DNA of 64,000 nt, taken from the NCBI RefSeq assembly GCF_000174355.1, contig NZ_ACIS01000004.1, forward strand, positions 62,001-126,000, given 5' to 3'. The position numbers and the translations under genes were made by a program. Source of the stretch: Pseudogulbenkiania ferrooxidans 2002 (GTDB lineage Bacteria; Pseudomonadota; Gammaproteobacteria; Burkholderiales; Chromobacteriaceae). The notes under the pieces were generated by a model, which made no database searches, was not told the DNA's origin, and was given only the letters and a program-made list of their open reading frames with translations. The first letter of the stretch is position 1; the number at the start of each line of letters is the position of its first letter. Positions 1 through 9,292 of the stretch are shown here, piece after piece.

Positions 1-1
1 A

Positions 2-3000
2 TCCGCCGACCTCATGCTGGGCAGTCTGGAATTGACCCAGGGCAACATCGCCAGTCATCAGGCCGAACTGGCTACGATAGGCCAAGCCTTGCAGCCCGGT
101 GGCGATATACTGCTGTACGGCTGCGATATCGGCGTGGGCAGCAGCGGCGCGACGTTTGTCTCGACATTGTCCAGCTACACCCATGCCGACGTGGCGGCGT
201 CCACCGATGCTACCGGCGCCGCCAGCCTGGGTGGCAACTGGACGCTGGAGCGCAGCTCCGGCCAGATCGATGTGGATGGCCTGCATCTTGACTATGACGG
301 CTTGCTGGCGCGGCCGGTAACCGGCACCACTGATTTCAGCTTGTCGGATGGCTATACCTATAACCCCTCAGGTAGCGTGGTTAATGCCGGTGACGTCCAA
401 GGCTGGGATTTCACGTTGCAACTGGGATCGACCAACAACGGCGGCCAGGTGATCATTATCGAGAAGCCCGGCTCGGTGACCACGGAAACGGTGGACGGCT
501 ACAGCGATGGCAACATCCCCATCTCCTATTTCAGTGTCAAGTCCAACGACAACAGCCATTTCACGCTGAATTCCATTGGCGTGGTGCTGAACGGTTACGA
601 TTCGGGGACTTCCGGCGGCAATCTGCAATTGGTCGGCTACATCAACGGCGTGGCGGTCAGCGGGGCGACGCTGACCCTGAACGTCGGCGACGCGCTGCAA
701 GGCAGCGGCACGCTGGTGACCTTCAATGTGTCCGGCAACAGCGCCTTCCAGGGCATCGATTCCTTCCGTGTGCTGGCGGCCAGCGGCCATAATGTGACGG
801 GCATGATAGGCATAGGCGCCATCGACGCCATCAACTTCGGTTTTGCGCCGGTGCTGACCGCCAGCGGCGGCTCCAGCGCCTACAGCAGCGGCACCGGCAC
901 CGCGGTGACGGTGGATAGCGGCATCACCCTATCCGATTCCGACAGCAGCACCCAGGCCAGCGCCACGGTGTCCGTCACCGGCAACTTCCACAGCGGCGAG
1001 GACGTGCTGGCCTTTACCAACAACGGCAGCACCATGGGCAATATCACGGCCAGCTACAACAGCGGCACAGGGGTGTTGACGCTGACCTCCAGCGGCGCCA
1101 CCGCGACGCTGGCGCAATGGCAGGCCGCCCTGCGCGCGGTAACTTACTCTGACAGCTCGCTGTCGCCCAATACCAGCTCCCGCACCATTAGCTTTGCTAT
1201 CAACGACGGCGCGATCAACAGCAGCGCGGTGACCAAGACGGTCACGGTAGCAGCGGATTCTGCACCGGTGATCGGTAACCTGAACGGCGACAGCCCCACC
1301 TTTACAGAGAAGGGCGGGGCGGTGAAGCTGGATGCCAGTACTGTGGTCACAGTGACGGATAGCGACACCCCCAACTTCAACAGCGGCAACTTGACCGTGC
1401 ACATCTCCGCCAATGGACAGAGCGGCGAGGACGTGCTGGGCATCGATACCAGCGGCACGGTGTCGCTTAGTAACGGCACCAGCGTGGGCAGCGTGGTGTC
1501 CGTGGGCGGCGTGTCCATCGGCGTGATCGCCACCAACGGCGATGGCGTTAGCGGTCATGACCTGATCGTGACGCTAAACAGCAACGGCACCCCGTCGCGG
1601 GTCGCCACGTTGGCGGCGGCGCTGACCTACAACAACACTAGTAGCGACCCCAGCACCGCCACCCGCACGGTGAATGTCAGTATCAACGATGGCCGTGGCG
1701 GCACCGGCTCCAGCAATGTGACGGTGGCGATGGCGGCGGTAAACGACGCACCTACCGGCAGCGCCACCGCCTCCAACCCCACCTTCACGATGGGCGGCTC
1801 CGCGGTGGCGGTGTTCAGCGGCGCCAGCATCAGCACCGTCGAATCCAGCCAGAGTGTGATCCTGCTGACGCTGACCGTGTCCGGTCTGCAAGACGGTAGC
1901 AGCGAAATTCTCTCCATCGACGGCAGCAATGTAGCGCTGACCAACGGCAACGCGCTTACTACCAGCGGCAACGGCCTGAGCGTTACCGTCTCTGTATCCA
2001 GCGGCACCGCCACTGTGTCCATCAGCAGCAGCGGCATATCCGCCAGCACCGCGGGCAGCGTGGTCAACGGCATCACTTATCGCGACAGCAGCGGCAGCCC
2101 CTCCATCGGCAACCGGGTGGTGACGCTGACCAGCGTCAAGGACAACGGTGGTACCAGCAACGGCGGTGTCGATACCACCACGCTAGCCGTAGCTTCCACC
2201 GTCAGCGTGGCGGTGGTGCCGGTGGTGACCACCAGCGGCGGCAGCGCGGCGTTCACCGCCGGCGACAACATCACCTCCACCCCGGTGGTGGTGGACAGTG
2301 GCCTGATGGTCACCGACAGCGCCAGCTCCACGCTGGCCAGCGCTACGGTGGCGATCACCGGCAACTTCCACAGTGGCGAGGATGTGCTGGCCTTCACCAA
2401 CGATGGCAGCACCATGGGCAATATTGTCGCCAGCTACAACGCCGGCACCGGCGTGCTGACGCTGACCTCCAGCGGCGCCACGGCGACGCTGGCGCAATGG
2501 CAGGCGGCGCTACGCGCTGTCACCTACACCGATACCGCAATCACGCCCAACAGCGCCACTCGCACTATCAGCTTCCAGGTTGACGATGGCAGCGCCAGCA
2601 GCAGCGTGGTTACTCGCACCGTCACGGTCACCCCGACCGACCAGACCCCGATTGTCACCATCAGCGGCGGCAGCGCGGCGTTCACCGCCGGCGACAACGC
2701 CCCCTCCACCCCGGTGACCGTCGATCCCGCTCTCACCGTCGCCGACCTCGACAACGCCACGCTGGCCAGCGCCACGGTGGCGATCACCGGCAACTTCCAG
2801 AACGGCGAGGACGTGCTGGCGTTCAGCAACACCAACAGCAGCACCTACGGCAACATCGTGGGCAGCTACAACAGCGGCACAGGGGTGCTGACGCTGGCCT
2901 CGAGCGGTGCCACCGCCACGCTGGCGCAATGGCAGGCGGCGCTGCGTGCGATTACCTACACCGATACCGCAATCACGCCGAACAATGCCACGCGCACCGT

Positions 3001-5614
3001 CAGCTTCCAGGTCGACGACGGCAGCAAGAGCAGCGCCGCCGTCACGCGCACCGTGACCGTCACCCCGACCGATCAGACCCCGATCGCCACCACCAGCGGC
3101 GGCAGCGCGGCGTTCACCGCCGGCGACAACGTCGCCTCGACCCCGGTGACCGTCGATCCCGCTTTCACCGTCGCCGACCTCGACAACACCACGCTGGTCA
3201 GCGCCACGGTGGCGATCACCGGCAACTTCCAGAGCGACGAGGACGTGCTGGCGTTCAGCAACACCAACAGCAGCACCTATGGCAACATCGTGGGCAGCTA
3301 CAACGCCGGCACCGGAGTGCTGACGCTGACCTCGAGCGGTGCCACCGCGACGCTGGCGCAATGGCAGGCGGCGCTACGTGCGATCACCTACACCGATACG
3401 GCGATCACGCCCAGCAGCGCCACGCGCACCGTCAGCTTCCAGGTCGACGACGGCAGCAAGAGCAGCGCGACGGTGACCCGCACCATCACGGTCACCCAGA
3501 CTGACCAGACCCCGATCGCGACGACCTCCAGTGGCTCCGGTACTTATGTAATCGGCAGCACGCCGGCCCCGGTGGCGGTGGACGGCGGCCTTACGGTGTC
3601 GGATCTGGATAACACGACCTTGTCTAGCGCCCACGTGGCGATCACCGGCAACTTCCAGAGCAGCGAGGACGTGCTGGCGTTCAGCAACACCGACAGCAGC
3701 ACCTACGGCAACATCGTGGGTAGCTACAACGCCGGCATCGGGGTCTTGACGCTGACCTCCAGCGGTGCCACCGCCACGCTGGCGGAATGGCAGGCGGCCT
3801 TGCGCGCGGTAACCTATTCGGACTCCTCGGCATCACCGAACACCAGCACCCGCGTGATCAGCTTCTCCATCAACGATGGTGCCAAGGACAGCGCGGTAGT
3901 GTCCCGCAATGTGATCATGCAGTTGCCGGCTCCAACGGTGAGCGGCTTGAGCCCAGGCACCGATACCGGCAGTAACAACCATGACGGAGTGACCAGCGAC
4001 AGCACGCCCACCATCGTTGGCACCGCCATCGCCAATAGCGATATCACCATCTATGTGGATGGTGTCAGCGTTGGTGTGACCACGGCGGATGGCACTGGGG
4101 CTTGGAGTTTTGGCCTGCTCACTACACTGAGTGACGGCCCACATGCGATTACCGCAATGGCCAGCAGTGGTGCGGTCAACAGCGGAGTGTCCACGGCCTA
4201 TGGTGTCTCCATTGACACCGGTGCGCCCAGCGTACCCAGCGGCCTCGGCCTGAGTTCGGCCACCGACACCGGCAGCAGCAGCTCAGACGGTGTCACCGGC
4301 AACAACCAGCCGACACTCACCGGCACGGCCGAGGCCAACAGCGCGGTGACGGTGTACGTGGATGGCGTGGCCGTCGGTACCGCCATGGCCGACGGTAGCG
4401 GGGCATGGAGTTACAGCCTGACCAGTGCGCTGAGCGACGGGAGCCACAGTATTCGCGCTACGTCGACCGACCTGGCTGGCAATGCCAGCACGCAATCGTC
4501 GGCTTACGCCATAACCGTGGATACCGTGGCGCCACAGGTTGCGTCGATTACCCCCTTGGATACGCTTTCCACCAGCGCCAGCAGCGTCAGCTACGACGTG
4601 GTGTTCTCCGAGCCGATTACGGGGCTCGACGCTGGTGCGATCAGCATCGTGACCAGTGGCAGTGCCCATGGCTCAGTTGCTGCCATTACCAAATTGAGCG
4701 AAAGCCACTATCTGGTGCAATTGTCTGGCGTGGGAGGTGATGGTTCGTTGGCAATCGCCGTGCGTGCCGGTGGGGTGACCGATATGGCGGGTAATGCGAT
4801 TCAGCAGCAGGTAGTGGCTACGGCATATCAAGTCTTGACACCCGTCATACAGCCTCCTGTTACCGTCACTCCGGAAATTGTGGCGGCTCCGAGCAGCGAA
4901 AGTCCCATCATAGAGATTGCGCCGATTACGCCCAATATCGTGTTGGAGGCAGTTGCGTCGAGCGGTAGTAATACCATTGCGATGTTTGCAAGCGACATCT
5001 TCTCCGTTGCCAATGAGGTGCGCAGTATTGTGCCTCCGCTGCAGCTAGCCTTTGGGCAAGATCATTTCAGCAGCGTTGCTCCCAATCGTTTGCCGACTGG
5101 GCAAATGCCCCCGCCGGGGACGAGTGATAACGGCTTTGCCTTGCCGTTCGTCAGCCGTTTGACCCTTGCACAGGGCGCTCCTCTGCAGGTCTTGCCCGAT
5201 CTGGGGGTTAGGTCGTTGATCGTAGGACAGACCTTCAGCTTTGGTTTGCCTCCGGGAACGGTACTAACTCGTAACCCCGATGTCGTTCTCAGTATTAGTG
5301 CAAGGCAGAGCAATGGCCAGCCGTTGCCTTCTTGGATTCGGTTTGACCCCAAGACAGGGCGCTTCAGCGGCACGGTGCCGGCAGGTTGGAATAAGTCCGT
5401 GTCGCTAGAGGTGACAGTGCAGGACCAAGACGGTCATCGTGGTGTGACACGTATACAGATCAAAGCCGACGGGCAAGCCGCTGTACCGGCAGAAGGGGAA
5501 GAGGCATCGCCAGCGTCCGGCAAGTCCTCTCTCAATGAACAGTTCCTGCAGCATGGCAAAAGCGCTTTCGAGCAACAACTGGCGCAATGGTTGCAGCCGG
5601 ACAACGTGGTTTGA
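2..5614 (+). CDS. Giant repetitive surface adhesin, DUF4347 and cadherin/Ig-like repeats (5' truncated)
   Basis: The reading frame is already open at base 2, so the true start lies upstream; the first ATG at 14 is internal. About 1870 residues are present. Residues 1-104 match the end of a DUF4347 domain (LLYGCDIG, ADVAAST, LGGNWTLE), typically near the N-terminus of very large secreted adhesins. Seven or so cadherin-like repeats of about 143 residues follow (nt 840-3925), recognisable by ITGNF..GEDVLAF, TLAQWQAALRA and the partner TPTDQTPI. Two Ig-like repeats (nt 3926-4535; YVDGV.VG, DGSGAWSYSL), an Ig-like fold with SYDVVFSEPITG, a linker, and a C-terminal putative-Ig (He_PIG-like) domain at about nt 5200-5480 complete it. 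I see no RTX nonapeptides or LPXTG. It is the likely cargo of the export genes immediately downstream. Family assignment is firm; the role in adhesion or biofilm is inferred. Confidence 0.85.
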   Translation, partial: SADLMLGSLELTQGNIASHQAELATIGQALQPGGDILLYGCDIGVGSSGATFVSTLSSYTHADVAASTDATGAASLGGNWTLERSSGQIDVDGLHLDYDGLLARPVTGTTDFSLSDGYTYNPSGSVVNAGDVQGWDFTLQLGSTNNGGQVIIIEKPGSVTTETVDGYSDGNIPISYFSVKSNDNSHFTLNSIGVVLNGYDSGTSGGNLQLVGYINGVAVSGATLTLNVGDALQGSGTLVTFNVSGNSAFQGIDSFRVLAASGHNVTGMIGIGAIDAINFGFAPVLTASGGSSAYSSGTGTAVTVDSGITLSDSDSSTQASATVSVTGNFHSGEDVLAFTNNGSTMGNITASYNSGTGVLTLTSSGATATLAQWQAALRAVTYSDSSLSPNTSSRTISFAINDGAINSSAVTKTVTVAADSAPVIGNLNGDSPTFTEKGGAVKLDASTVVTVTDSDTPNFNSGNLTVHISANGQSGEDVLGIDTSGTVSLSNGTSVGSVVSVGGVSIGVIATNGDGVSGHDLIVTLNSNGTPSRVATLAAALTYNNTSSDPSTATRTVNVSINDGRGGTGSSNVTVAMAAVNDAPTGSATASNPTFTMGGSAVAVFSGASISTVESSQSVILLTLTVSGLQDGSSEILSIDGSNVALTNGNALTTSGNGLSVTVSVSSGTATVSISSSGISASTAGSVVNGITYRDSSGSPSIGNRVVTLTSVKDNGGTSNGGVDTTTLAVASTVSVAVVPVVTTSGGSAAFTAGDNITSTPVVVDSGLMVTDSASSTLASATVAITGNFHSGEDVLAFTNDGSTMGNIVASYNAGTGVLTLTSSGATATLAQWQAALRAVTYTDTAITPNSATRTISFQVDDGSASSSVVTRTVTVTPTDQTPIVTISGGSAAFTAGDNAPSTPVTVDPALTVADLDNATLASATVAITGNFQNGEDVLAFSNTNSSTYGNIVGSYNSGTGVLTLASSGATATLAQWQAALRAITYTDTAITPNNATRTVSFQVDDGSKSSAAVTRTVTVTPTDQTPIATTSGGSAAFTAGDNVASTPVTVDPAFTVADLDNTTLVSATVAITGNFQSDEDVLAFSNTNSSTYGNIVGSYNAGTGVLTLTSSGATATLAQWQAALRAITYTDTAITPSSATRTVSFQVDDGSKSSATVTRTITVTQTDQTPIATTSSGSGTYVIGSTPAPVAVDGGLTVSDLDNTTLSSAHVAITGNFQSSEDVLAFSNTDSSTYGNIVGSYNAGIGVLTLTSSGATATLAEWQAALRAVTYSDSSASPNTSTRVISFSINDGAKDSAVVSRNVIMQLPAPTVSGLSPGTDTGSNNHDGVTSDSTPTIVGTAIANSDITIYVDGVSVGVTTADGTGAWSFGLLTTLSDGPHAITAMASSGAVNSGVSTAYGVSIDTGAPSVPSGLGLSSATDTGSSSSDGVTGNNQPTLTGTAEANSAVTVYVDGVAVGTAMADGSGAWSYSLTSALSDGSHSIRATSTDLAGNASTQSSAYAITVDTVAPQVASITPLDTLSTSASSVSYDVVFSEPITGLDAGAISIVTSGSAHGSVAAITKLSESHYLVQLSGVGGDGSLAIAVRAGGVTDMAGNAIQQQVVATAYQVLTPVIQPPVTVTPEIVAAPSSESPIIEIAPITPNIVLEAVASSGSNTIAMFASDIFSVANEVRSIVPPLQLAFGQDHFSSVAPNRLPTGQMPPPGTSDNGFALPFVSRLTLAQGAPLQVLPDLGVRSLIVGQTFSFGLPPGTVLTRNPDVVLSISARQSNGQPLPSWIRFDPKTGRFSGTVPAGWNKSVSLEVTVQDQDGHRGVTRIQIKADGQAAVPAEGEEASPASGKSSLNEQFLQHGKSAFEQQLAQWLQPDNVV
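2237..3925 (+). repeat. Tandem near-identical adhesin repeats, unit about 429-438 bp
   Basis: Four consecutive in-frame units are highly similar at DNA level. The block beginning ggcggcagcgcggcgttcac recurs at about 2237, 2666 and 3098, giving spacings of 429 and 432 bp, and a more diverged fourth unit starts near 3530. Units at 2666 and 3098 are almost identical. Less similar copies lie at 840-1260 and 1264-2215. Such arrays expand and contract by recombination and are prone to collapse in short-read assemblies. Confidence 0.85.
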
Positions 5615-5683
5615 ATCGGGTTGCCGGGCGACTCATTGCGGGTCTCGCCAGAGACAATATTTCAGTAGCACAAGGGGACAGGG

Positions 5684-7204
5684 ATGAGAAAACAACATAA
5701 ACAGAGGGAATCGGCTGGTCGTTATCGCTTGCTTGCCGCATTGACGGTGCTGGCCTTGACAGGATGTGCAGTCACTCCCAAACCACTGAGCTTGGGAGAG
5801 AGGCAGGTGACGCTGGCGGCTGATCGCCAGGCGATGTTCGGGACCCAGGAGGCGTTGAATGGGCCTGTCACCCTGCAGGAGGCCATGGCGCGCGCGCTGA
5901 AGTACAACCTGGATTACCGCGTGAAGCTGATGGAAGAGGCGATGGCGCAACGGCAGCTGGACTTGTCCAGCCTCGATATGCTGCCCAAGCTGGCATTGGC
6001 AGCGGGGTATACCGCACGGGACAAGGACAATGCGTCGTCCTCGCAGAACGTGGCGACGGGTGAGCAATCCCTGGTGCCGTCCATTTCCACCGAAAAGCAG
6101 ACGCGTACCGCAGACCTGAACTTGAGCTGGAATGTGCTGGACTTTGGGGTCAGTTATTACACGGCCCAACAGCAATCGGATCGCGTGCTGATCTTGCAGC
6201 AGCGCAAGCGCAAGGTGGCGCAGCAACTGATGCAACAGGTGCGCGAAGCGTGGTGGCAAGCGGTTGGAGCACAGCAGCTGGAAGGCCGTATCAACTCCCT
6301 GCTGAAAGAGGCCAATAAGGCACTGGAGGATGCGCGTCAGGTAGAGCAGCAAAAATTGCGTTCACCGCTGGAGGCGCTGACTTACCGCCGTCAGCTGCTG
6401 GATGTGATTCGTCAAATGGGGATGATCCGCAATACCTTGTCCCAGGCCAAACCCAGGCTGGCTGCCATCATGAATGTGCAACCAGGTGCGGATTTCGAAG
6501 TAGCAATGCCTTCGGACATGCCAATACCGACTCTGGCGTTGACGCTGGATAAGATGGAGGAGATGGCCCTGCTCAATCGGCCCGAGGTCAACGAGGCACG
6601 TTACAACGAGCGTATCGGCGTACTAGAAACTCGGAAGGCCATCGCCAAACTTTTGCCGGGGCTGGAGTTCAGCGTCGGCCATCATTACGACAGCAATAAA
6701 TTCCTGGTCAACAACTCGTGGAGCGACGCCGGTCTGCGCATCAGCTGGAATCTGCTCAACTTGTTCAGTGCCGGTCCCATCACGCGATCGGCCGAAGCGC
6801 AGCTGGAAGTGGCGAAGGCGCAGCACATGGCGTTGAACATGGCGGTGTTGACCCAGGTACATGTTGGCTACCTCGACCTTCAGGGGCGTACTCGCCAATT
6901 CGCGTTGGAAAAAGAGCTGAACGATGTCGAGTTGCGTATCTATGAGCAAAACCGCAACGCGACAGCCAGTGGTGCACAAGGCCGGCTGCCGGCGATTCTG
7001 GCCGATGCCAATGCCGTGTTCTCGTCGTTGCGGTTGTATCAGAGTTATGGCGACTTGCAGAATGCTTATGGTCTGATGGGGGCGAGCCTGGGTCTGGATC
7101 CTCTTCCCAACAGCACTGCCGGATATGATTTGCCAACCCTGGCAGCTGCGTTTAAAGGGGCGGAAACCCACTGGAAGAGCACGGTATCGGGAGACCCGTT
7201 ATGA
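5684..7204 (+). CDS. TolC-family outer-membrane channel lipoprotein
   Basis: A 506-residue protein with an N-terminal signal and lipobox ending LALTGC (Cys28), followed by the paired helical-hairpin repeat structure of outer membrane efflux proteins: VTLQEAMARALKYN at the start of the first half and a second half beginning about residue 285 (MEEMALLNRPEVNEARYNE). TolC-type trimers form the outer-membrane exit duct of type I secretion and tripartite efflux. The start is set by a purine-rich ribosome site (AAGGGGACAGGG) just before the ATG. It lies 69 bp after the adhesin stop and overlaps the next gene by 4 bp (ATGA), so it is almost certainly the exit channel of this locus. The substrate is inferred to be the adhesin. 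Confidence 0.88.
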   Translation: MRKQHKQRESAGRYRLLAALTVLALTGCAVTPKPLSLGERQVTLAADRQAMFGTQEALNGPVTLQEAMARALKYNLDYRVKLMEEAMAQRQLDLSSLDMLPKLALAAGYTARDKDNASSSQNVATGEQSLVPSISTEKQTRTADLNLSWNVLDFGVSYYTAQQQSDRVLILQQRKRKVAQQLMQQVREAWWQAVGAQQLEGRINSLLKEANKALEDARQVEQQKLRSPLEALTYRRQLLDVIRQMGMIRNTLSQAKPRLAAIMNVQPGADFEVAMPSDMPIPTLALTLDKMEEMALLNRPEVNEARYNERIGVLETRKAIAKLLPGLEFSVGHHYDSNKFLVNNSWSDAGLRISWNLLNLFSAGPITRSAEAQLEVAKAQHMALNMAVLTQVHVGYLDLQGRTRQFALEKELNDVELRIYEQNRNATASGAQGRLPAILADANAVFSSLRLYQSYGDLQNAYGLMGASLGLDPLPNSTAGYDLPTLAAAFKGAETHWKSTVSGDPL

Positions 7205-7962
7205 GCCGTTGCCTGATCATGGGGATTTCTCTGTTGGCGACCGCAGGGGCTATGGCGGCCGCACTGCCAGCCAAGCCGCTGCCCGCCGCTGCGGTCACCA
7301 ATGCCAGCGATGGTCGTATCCGAGTGCAGTTGATGGCCCGCAATGCCGTGACCCTGTCGGGTGAAGTCGCAGCCAGAATTGCGGCCTTGCCGGTATCGGA
7401 AGGGGGAAGTTTCAAGCGCGGCCAAACCTTGGTCGAGTTCGACTGCAGCAGCTATCGGGCTCAGTTGAATAAGGCCCAGGCTTCGTTGGAGGCCGCCAAC
7501 CAGTTGGCCAAGGTCAACAATCAACTGGCAAAACTCAACTCCATCGGGGTGATGGAGGTGACACAGGCCGAGGGCAAAGCAAAAGAGGCGGCGGCCGATA
7601 CCCGTTATATGCAGACCGTTGTCGGCAAATGCGTGATCAGTGCGCCGTTCAATGGCCGGGTGGCGCGACGTGTTGCCGCCGTCCATCAATATGTTAGTCC
7701 GGGCAACCCCGTGCTAGATATTGTCGACTCCGGACCGTTGGAGTTGCGCATGCTGGTGCCGTCCAAATGGTTGAGTACGTTGAAACCCGGCAGCCGTTTC
7801 ACTGTGGCTGTCGATGAGCTGGGAACGAGCTTTCCGGCCAAGATAGAACGTCTCGGCGCGCAGATCGATCCCGTCAGCCAGTCCATTCTGGCGGTGGGTG
7901 TGATCGACAGCAATGCGGGCAATCTGTTGCCGGGCATGAGCGGCTGGGCCAGCTTCAAATAG
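7201..7962 (+). CDS. Periplasmic adaptor subunit, HlyD/RND membrane-fusion type
   Basis: A 253-residue protein with a cleavable-looking signal (MSRCLIMGISLLATAGAMAAAL) and a short membrane-fusion fold: lipoyl half-motif (LSGEVAARIAALPVSEGGSF, KRGQTLVEFD), a brief coiled hairpin (residues 85-135), the second lipoyl half (VISAPFNGRVARR) and a beta-barrel (ELRMLVPSKWL). It lacks the long hairpin and C-terminal part of AcrA-class adaptors. The ATG overlaps the tolC-like stop, indicating translational coupling. It probably bridges the channel and the inner-membrane components encoded by the next two genes. Compact adaptors of this type are often annotated only as efflux RND periplasmic adaptor, but no RND pump is present here. 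Confidence 0.82.
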   Translation: MSRCLIMGISLLATAGAMAAALPAKPLPAAAVTNASDGRIRVQLMARNAVTLSGEVAARIAALPVSEGGSFKRGQTLVEFDCSSYRAQLNKAQASLEAANQLAKVNNQLAKLNSIGVMEVTQAEGKAKEAAADTRYMQTVVGKCVISAPFNGRVARRVAAVHQYVSPGNPVLDIVDSGPLELRMLVPSKWLSTLKPGSRFTVAVDELGTSFPAKIERLGAQIDPVSQSILAVGVIDSNAGNLLPGMSGWASFK

Positions 7963-7969
7963 GGTGGGC

Positions 7970-9292
7970 ATGGGGCACGCAGACAAAAGTCGAGAACTGG
8001 CCCGCCTGTTGCAGCTGCTGCACCGTGCGCGGGAAGCGGTCAACGTTGCGCAACTGGGTTTCATTGTCGTCAACGAAAGTCAGCAATTGCTGTCCTATCG
8101 GCAAGCAGCCTTGTGGCGCGAAGGCGTGCACCGCCATGTGGGTGCCTTGTCGGGACTGGCAGAACTGGACCCTACGGCCCCCTACATGCAGTGGTTGGGA
8201 GGAGTCTTCCGGCATGTGGCGACAGTCGTGGACTCCCGGTCCAGCCAGGTTGTGTCCGCGGACGATCTGCCGGAAAGGCTGGCCGCCGAATGGTCCTTGT
8301 GGTTTCCCGAGCATGCGCTGTGGCTACGTCTGGGAGGGCAGGGGGCACTGTTGCTGACCAGAGAGTCGGCCTGGAGCGAGTATGAGGTGAAGCTGGCTGA
8401 AGAGCTGGCGCATGGCTATGGCCATGCTCTGTCTCTCTTCTTACCGCGACGTAACTGGCGAGAACAGGCCATGCAGTGGCTGCGGCCCGGCTCTCGGCAA
8501 CGTAAGTTGTTGCTGGTGGCTTTGTTGATTGTTTGCCTGCCGATACGTCTGACCGTATTGGCGCGTTCCGAAGTGGTGCCGCAAAAGCCGTTGCTATTGC
8601 GCGCGCCCATCGCAGGGGTGATCGACCATATCGCGGTGGAGCCCAATCAGCGTGTGGCCAAGGGGGCGCCGTTATTCGACCTGGACGCCACTGCGCTGTC
8701 GGGCCAGTACGCCATGGCCGCGCGCGAACGCGATGCCGCACAGGAGAGCTTCCGTGCCAGTGCGCAGTTGGCTGTGACCGACGACAAGGGCAAGTTGGCG
8801 ATGGCGCAGGATCGCGCCAAGCTGGAGGAGAAGAGCATTGCCGCCGATTACACCGGGCGCGAACTGCAGCGTCTGCATGTGACCGCGCCGGCAGCCGGAG
8901 TGGTGGTGTTTTCCGACCGCAACGACTGGCAGGGCAAGGCCGTTGCAGTAGGGGAGAAGGTGATGACCTTGGCCGATCCGACCATGGTCGAGTTGGCCGC
9001 CTGGTTGCCGGCCGCCGAGGCGATTGATGTCGCTCCCGGCGCCAAGGTGACGTTGTATCCCAATGCCTCTCCGATCGAATCCTACGATGCCGAAATTATT
9101 CGTGTCGCTTACAAGGCCGAGGCGGTAGAAGGAGGGCTGTTGGCCTACCGCTTGCAGGCGCGCTTCGTGAGCGGTGACAAGCCACGGCTTGGTCAGATGG
9201 GTACTGCCCGGGTGTATGGCGACTGGGTCCCGTTGATCTACTACGCGCTGCGTCGCCCGCTAACGGCGGCACGTCAGTGGCTGGGGTGGTAG
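7970..9292 (+). CDS. GAF-like plus HlyD-type membrane-fusion adaptor
   Basis: About 440 residues. Residues 10-165 form a soluble GAF-like region (LGFIVVNESQQLLSYRQAAL, LWLRLGGQGALLLTRESAW), which would sit in the cytoplasm. One transmembrane helix follows (about 180-200, LLLVALLIVCLPIRLTVLA), then a periplasmic HlyD arm: APIAGVIDHIAVEPNQRV, a hairpin, and HVTAPAAGVVVFSDRNDWQG, ending with a barrel. The ATG at 7970 is preferred because AGGG lies 5 bp upstream; a GTG at 7964 is possible. It starts within 10 bp of the previous stop and its own stop abuts the next ATG (TAGATG). The GAF-like part suggests ligand or regulatory input to the exporter, which is an inference. Confidence 0.8.
   Translation: MGHADKSRELARLLQLLHRAREAVNVAQLGFIVVNESQQLLSYRQAALWREGVHRHVGALSGLAELDPTAPYMQWLGGVFRHVATVVDSRSSQVVSADDLPERLAAEWSLWFPEHALWLRLGGQGALLLTRESAWSEYEVKLAEELAHGYGHALSLFLPRRNWREQAMQWLRPGSRQRKLLLVALLIVCLPIRLTVLARSEVVPQKPLLLRAPIAGVIDHIAVEPNQRVAKGAPLFDLDATALSGQYAMAARERDAAQESFRASAQLAVTDDKGKLAMAQDRAKLEEKSIAADYTGRELQRLHVTAPAAGVVVFSDRNDWQGKAVAVGEKVMTLADPTMVELAAWLPAAEAIDVAPGAKVTLYPNASPIESYDAEIIRVAYKAEAVEGGLLAYRLQARFVSGDKPRLGQMGTARVYGDWVPLIYYALRRPLTAARQWLGW

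Noticed and set aside
840-3925. Repeats as a CRISPR array
   Set aside because: Units are more than 400 bp, in frame and protein-coding, without short repeats and unique spacers.
14-5614. ATG at 14 as the true start of the adhesin gene
   Set aside because: The frame is open to the window edge and the DUF4347 domain is already under way, so this Met is internal.
7201-9292. RND multidrug efflux operon
   Set aside because: Adaptors and a TolC-like channel are present but no RND pump gene; the inner-membrane partner is an M50 fusion.
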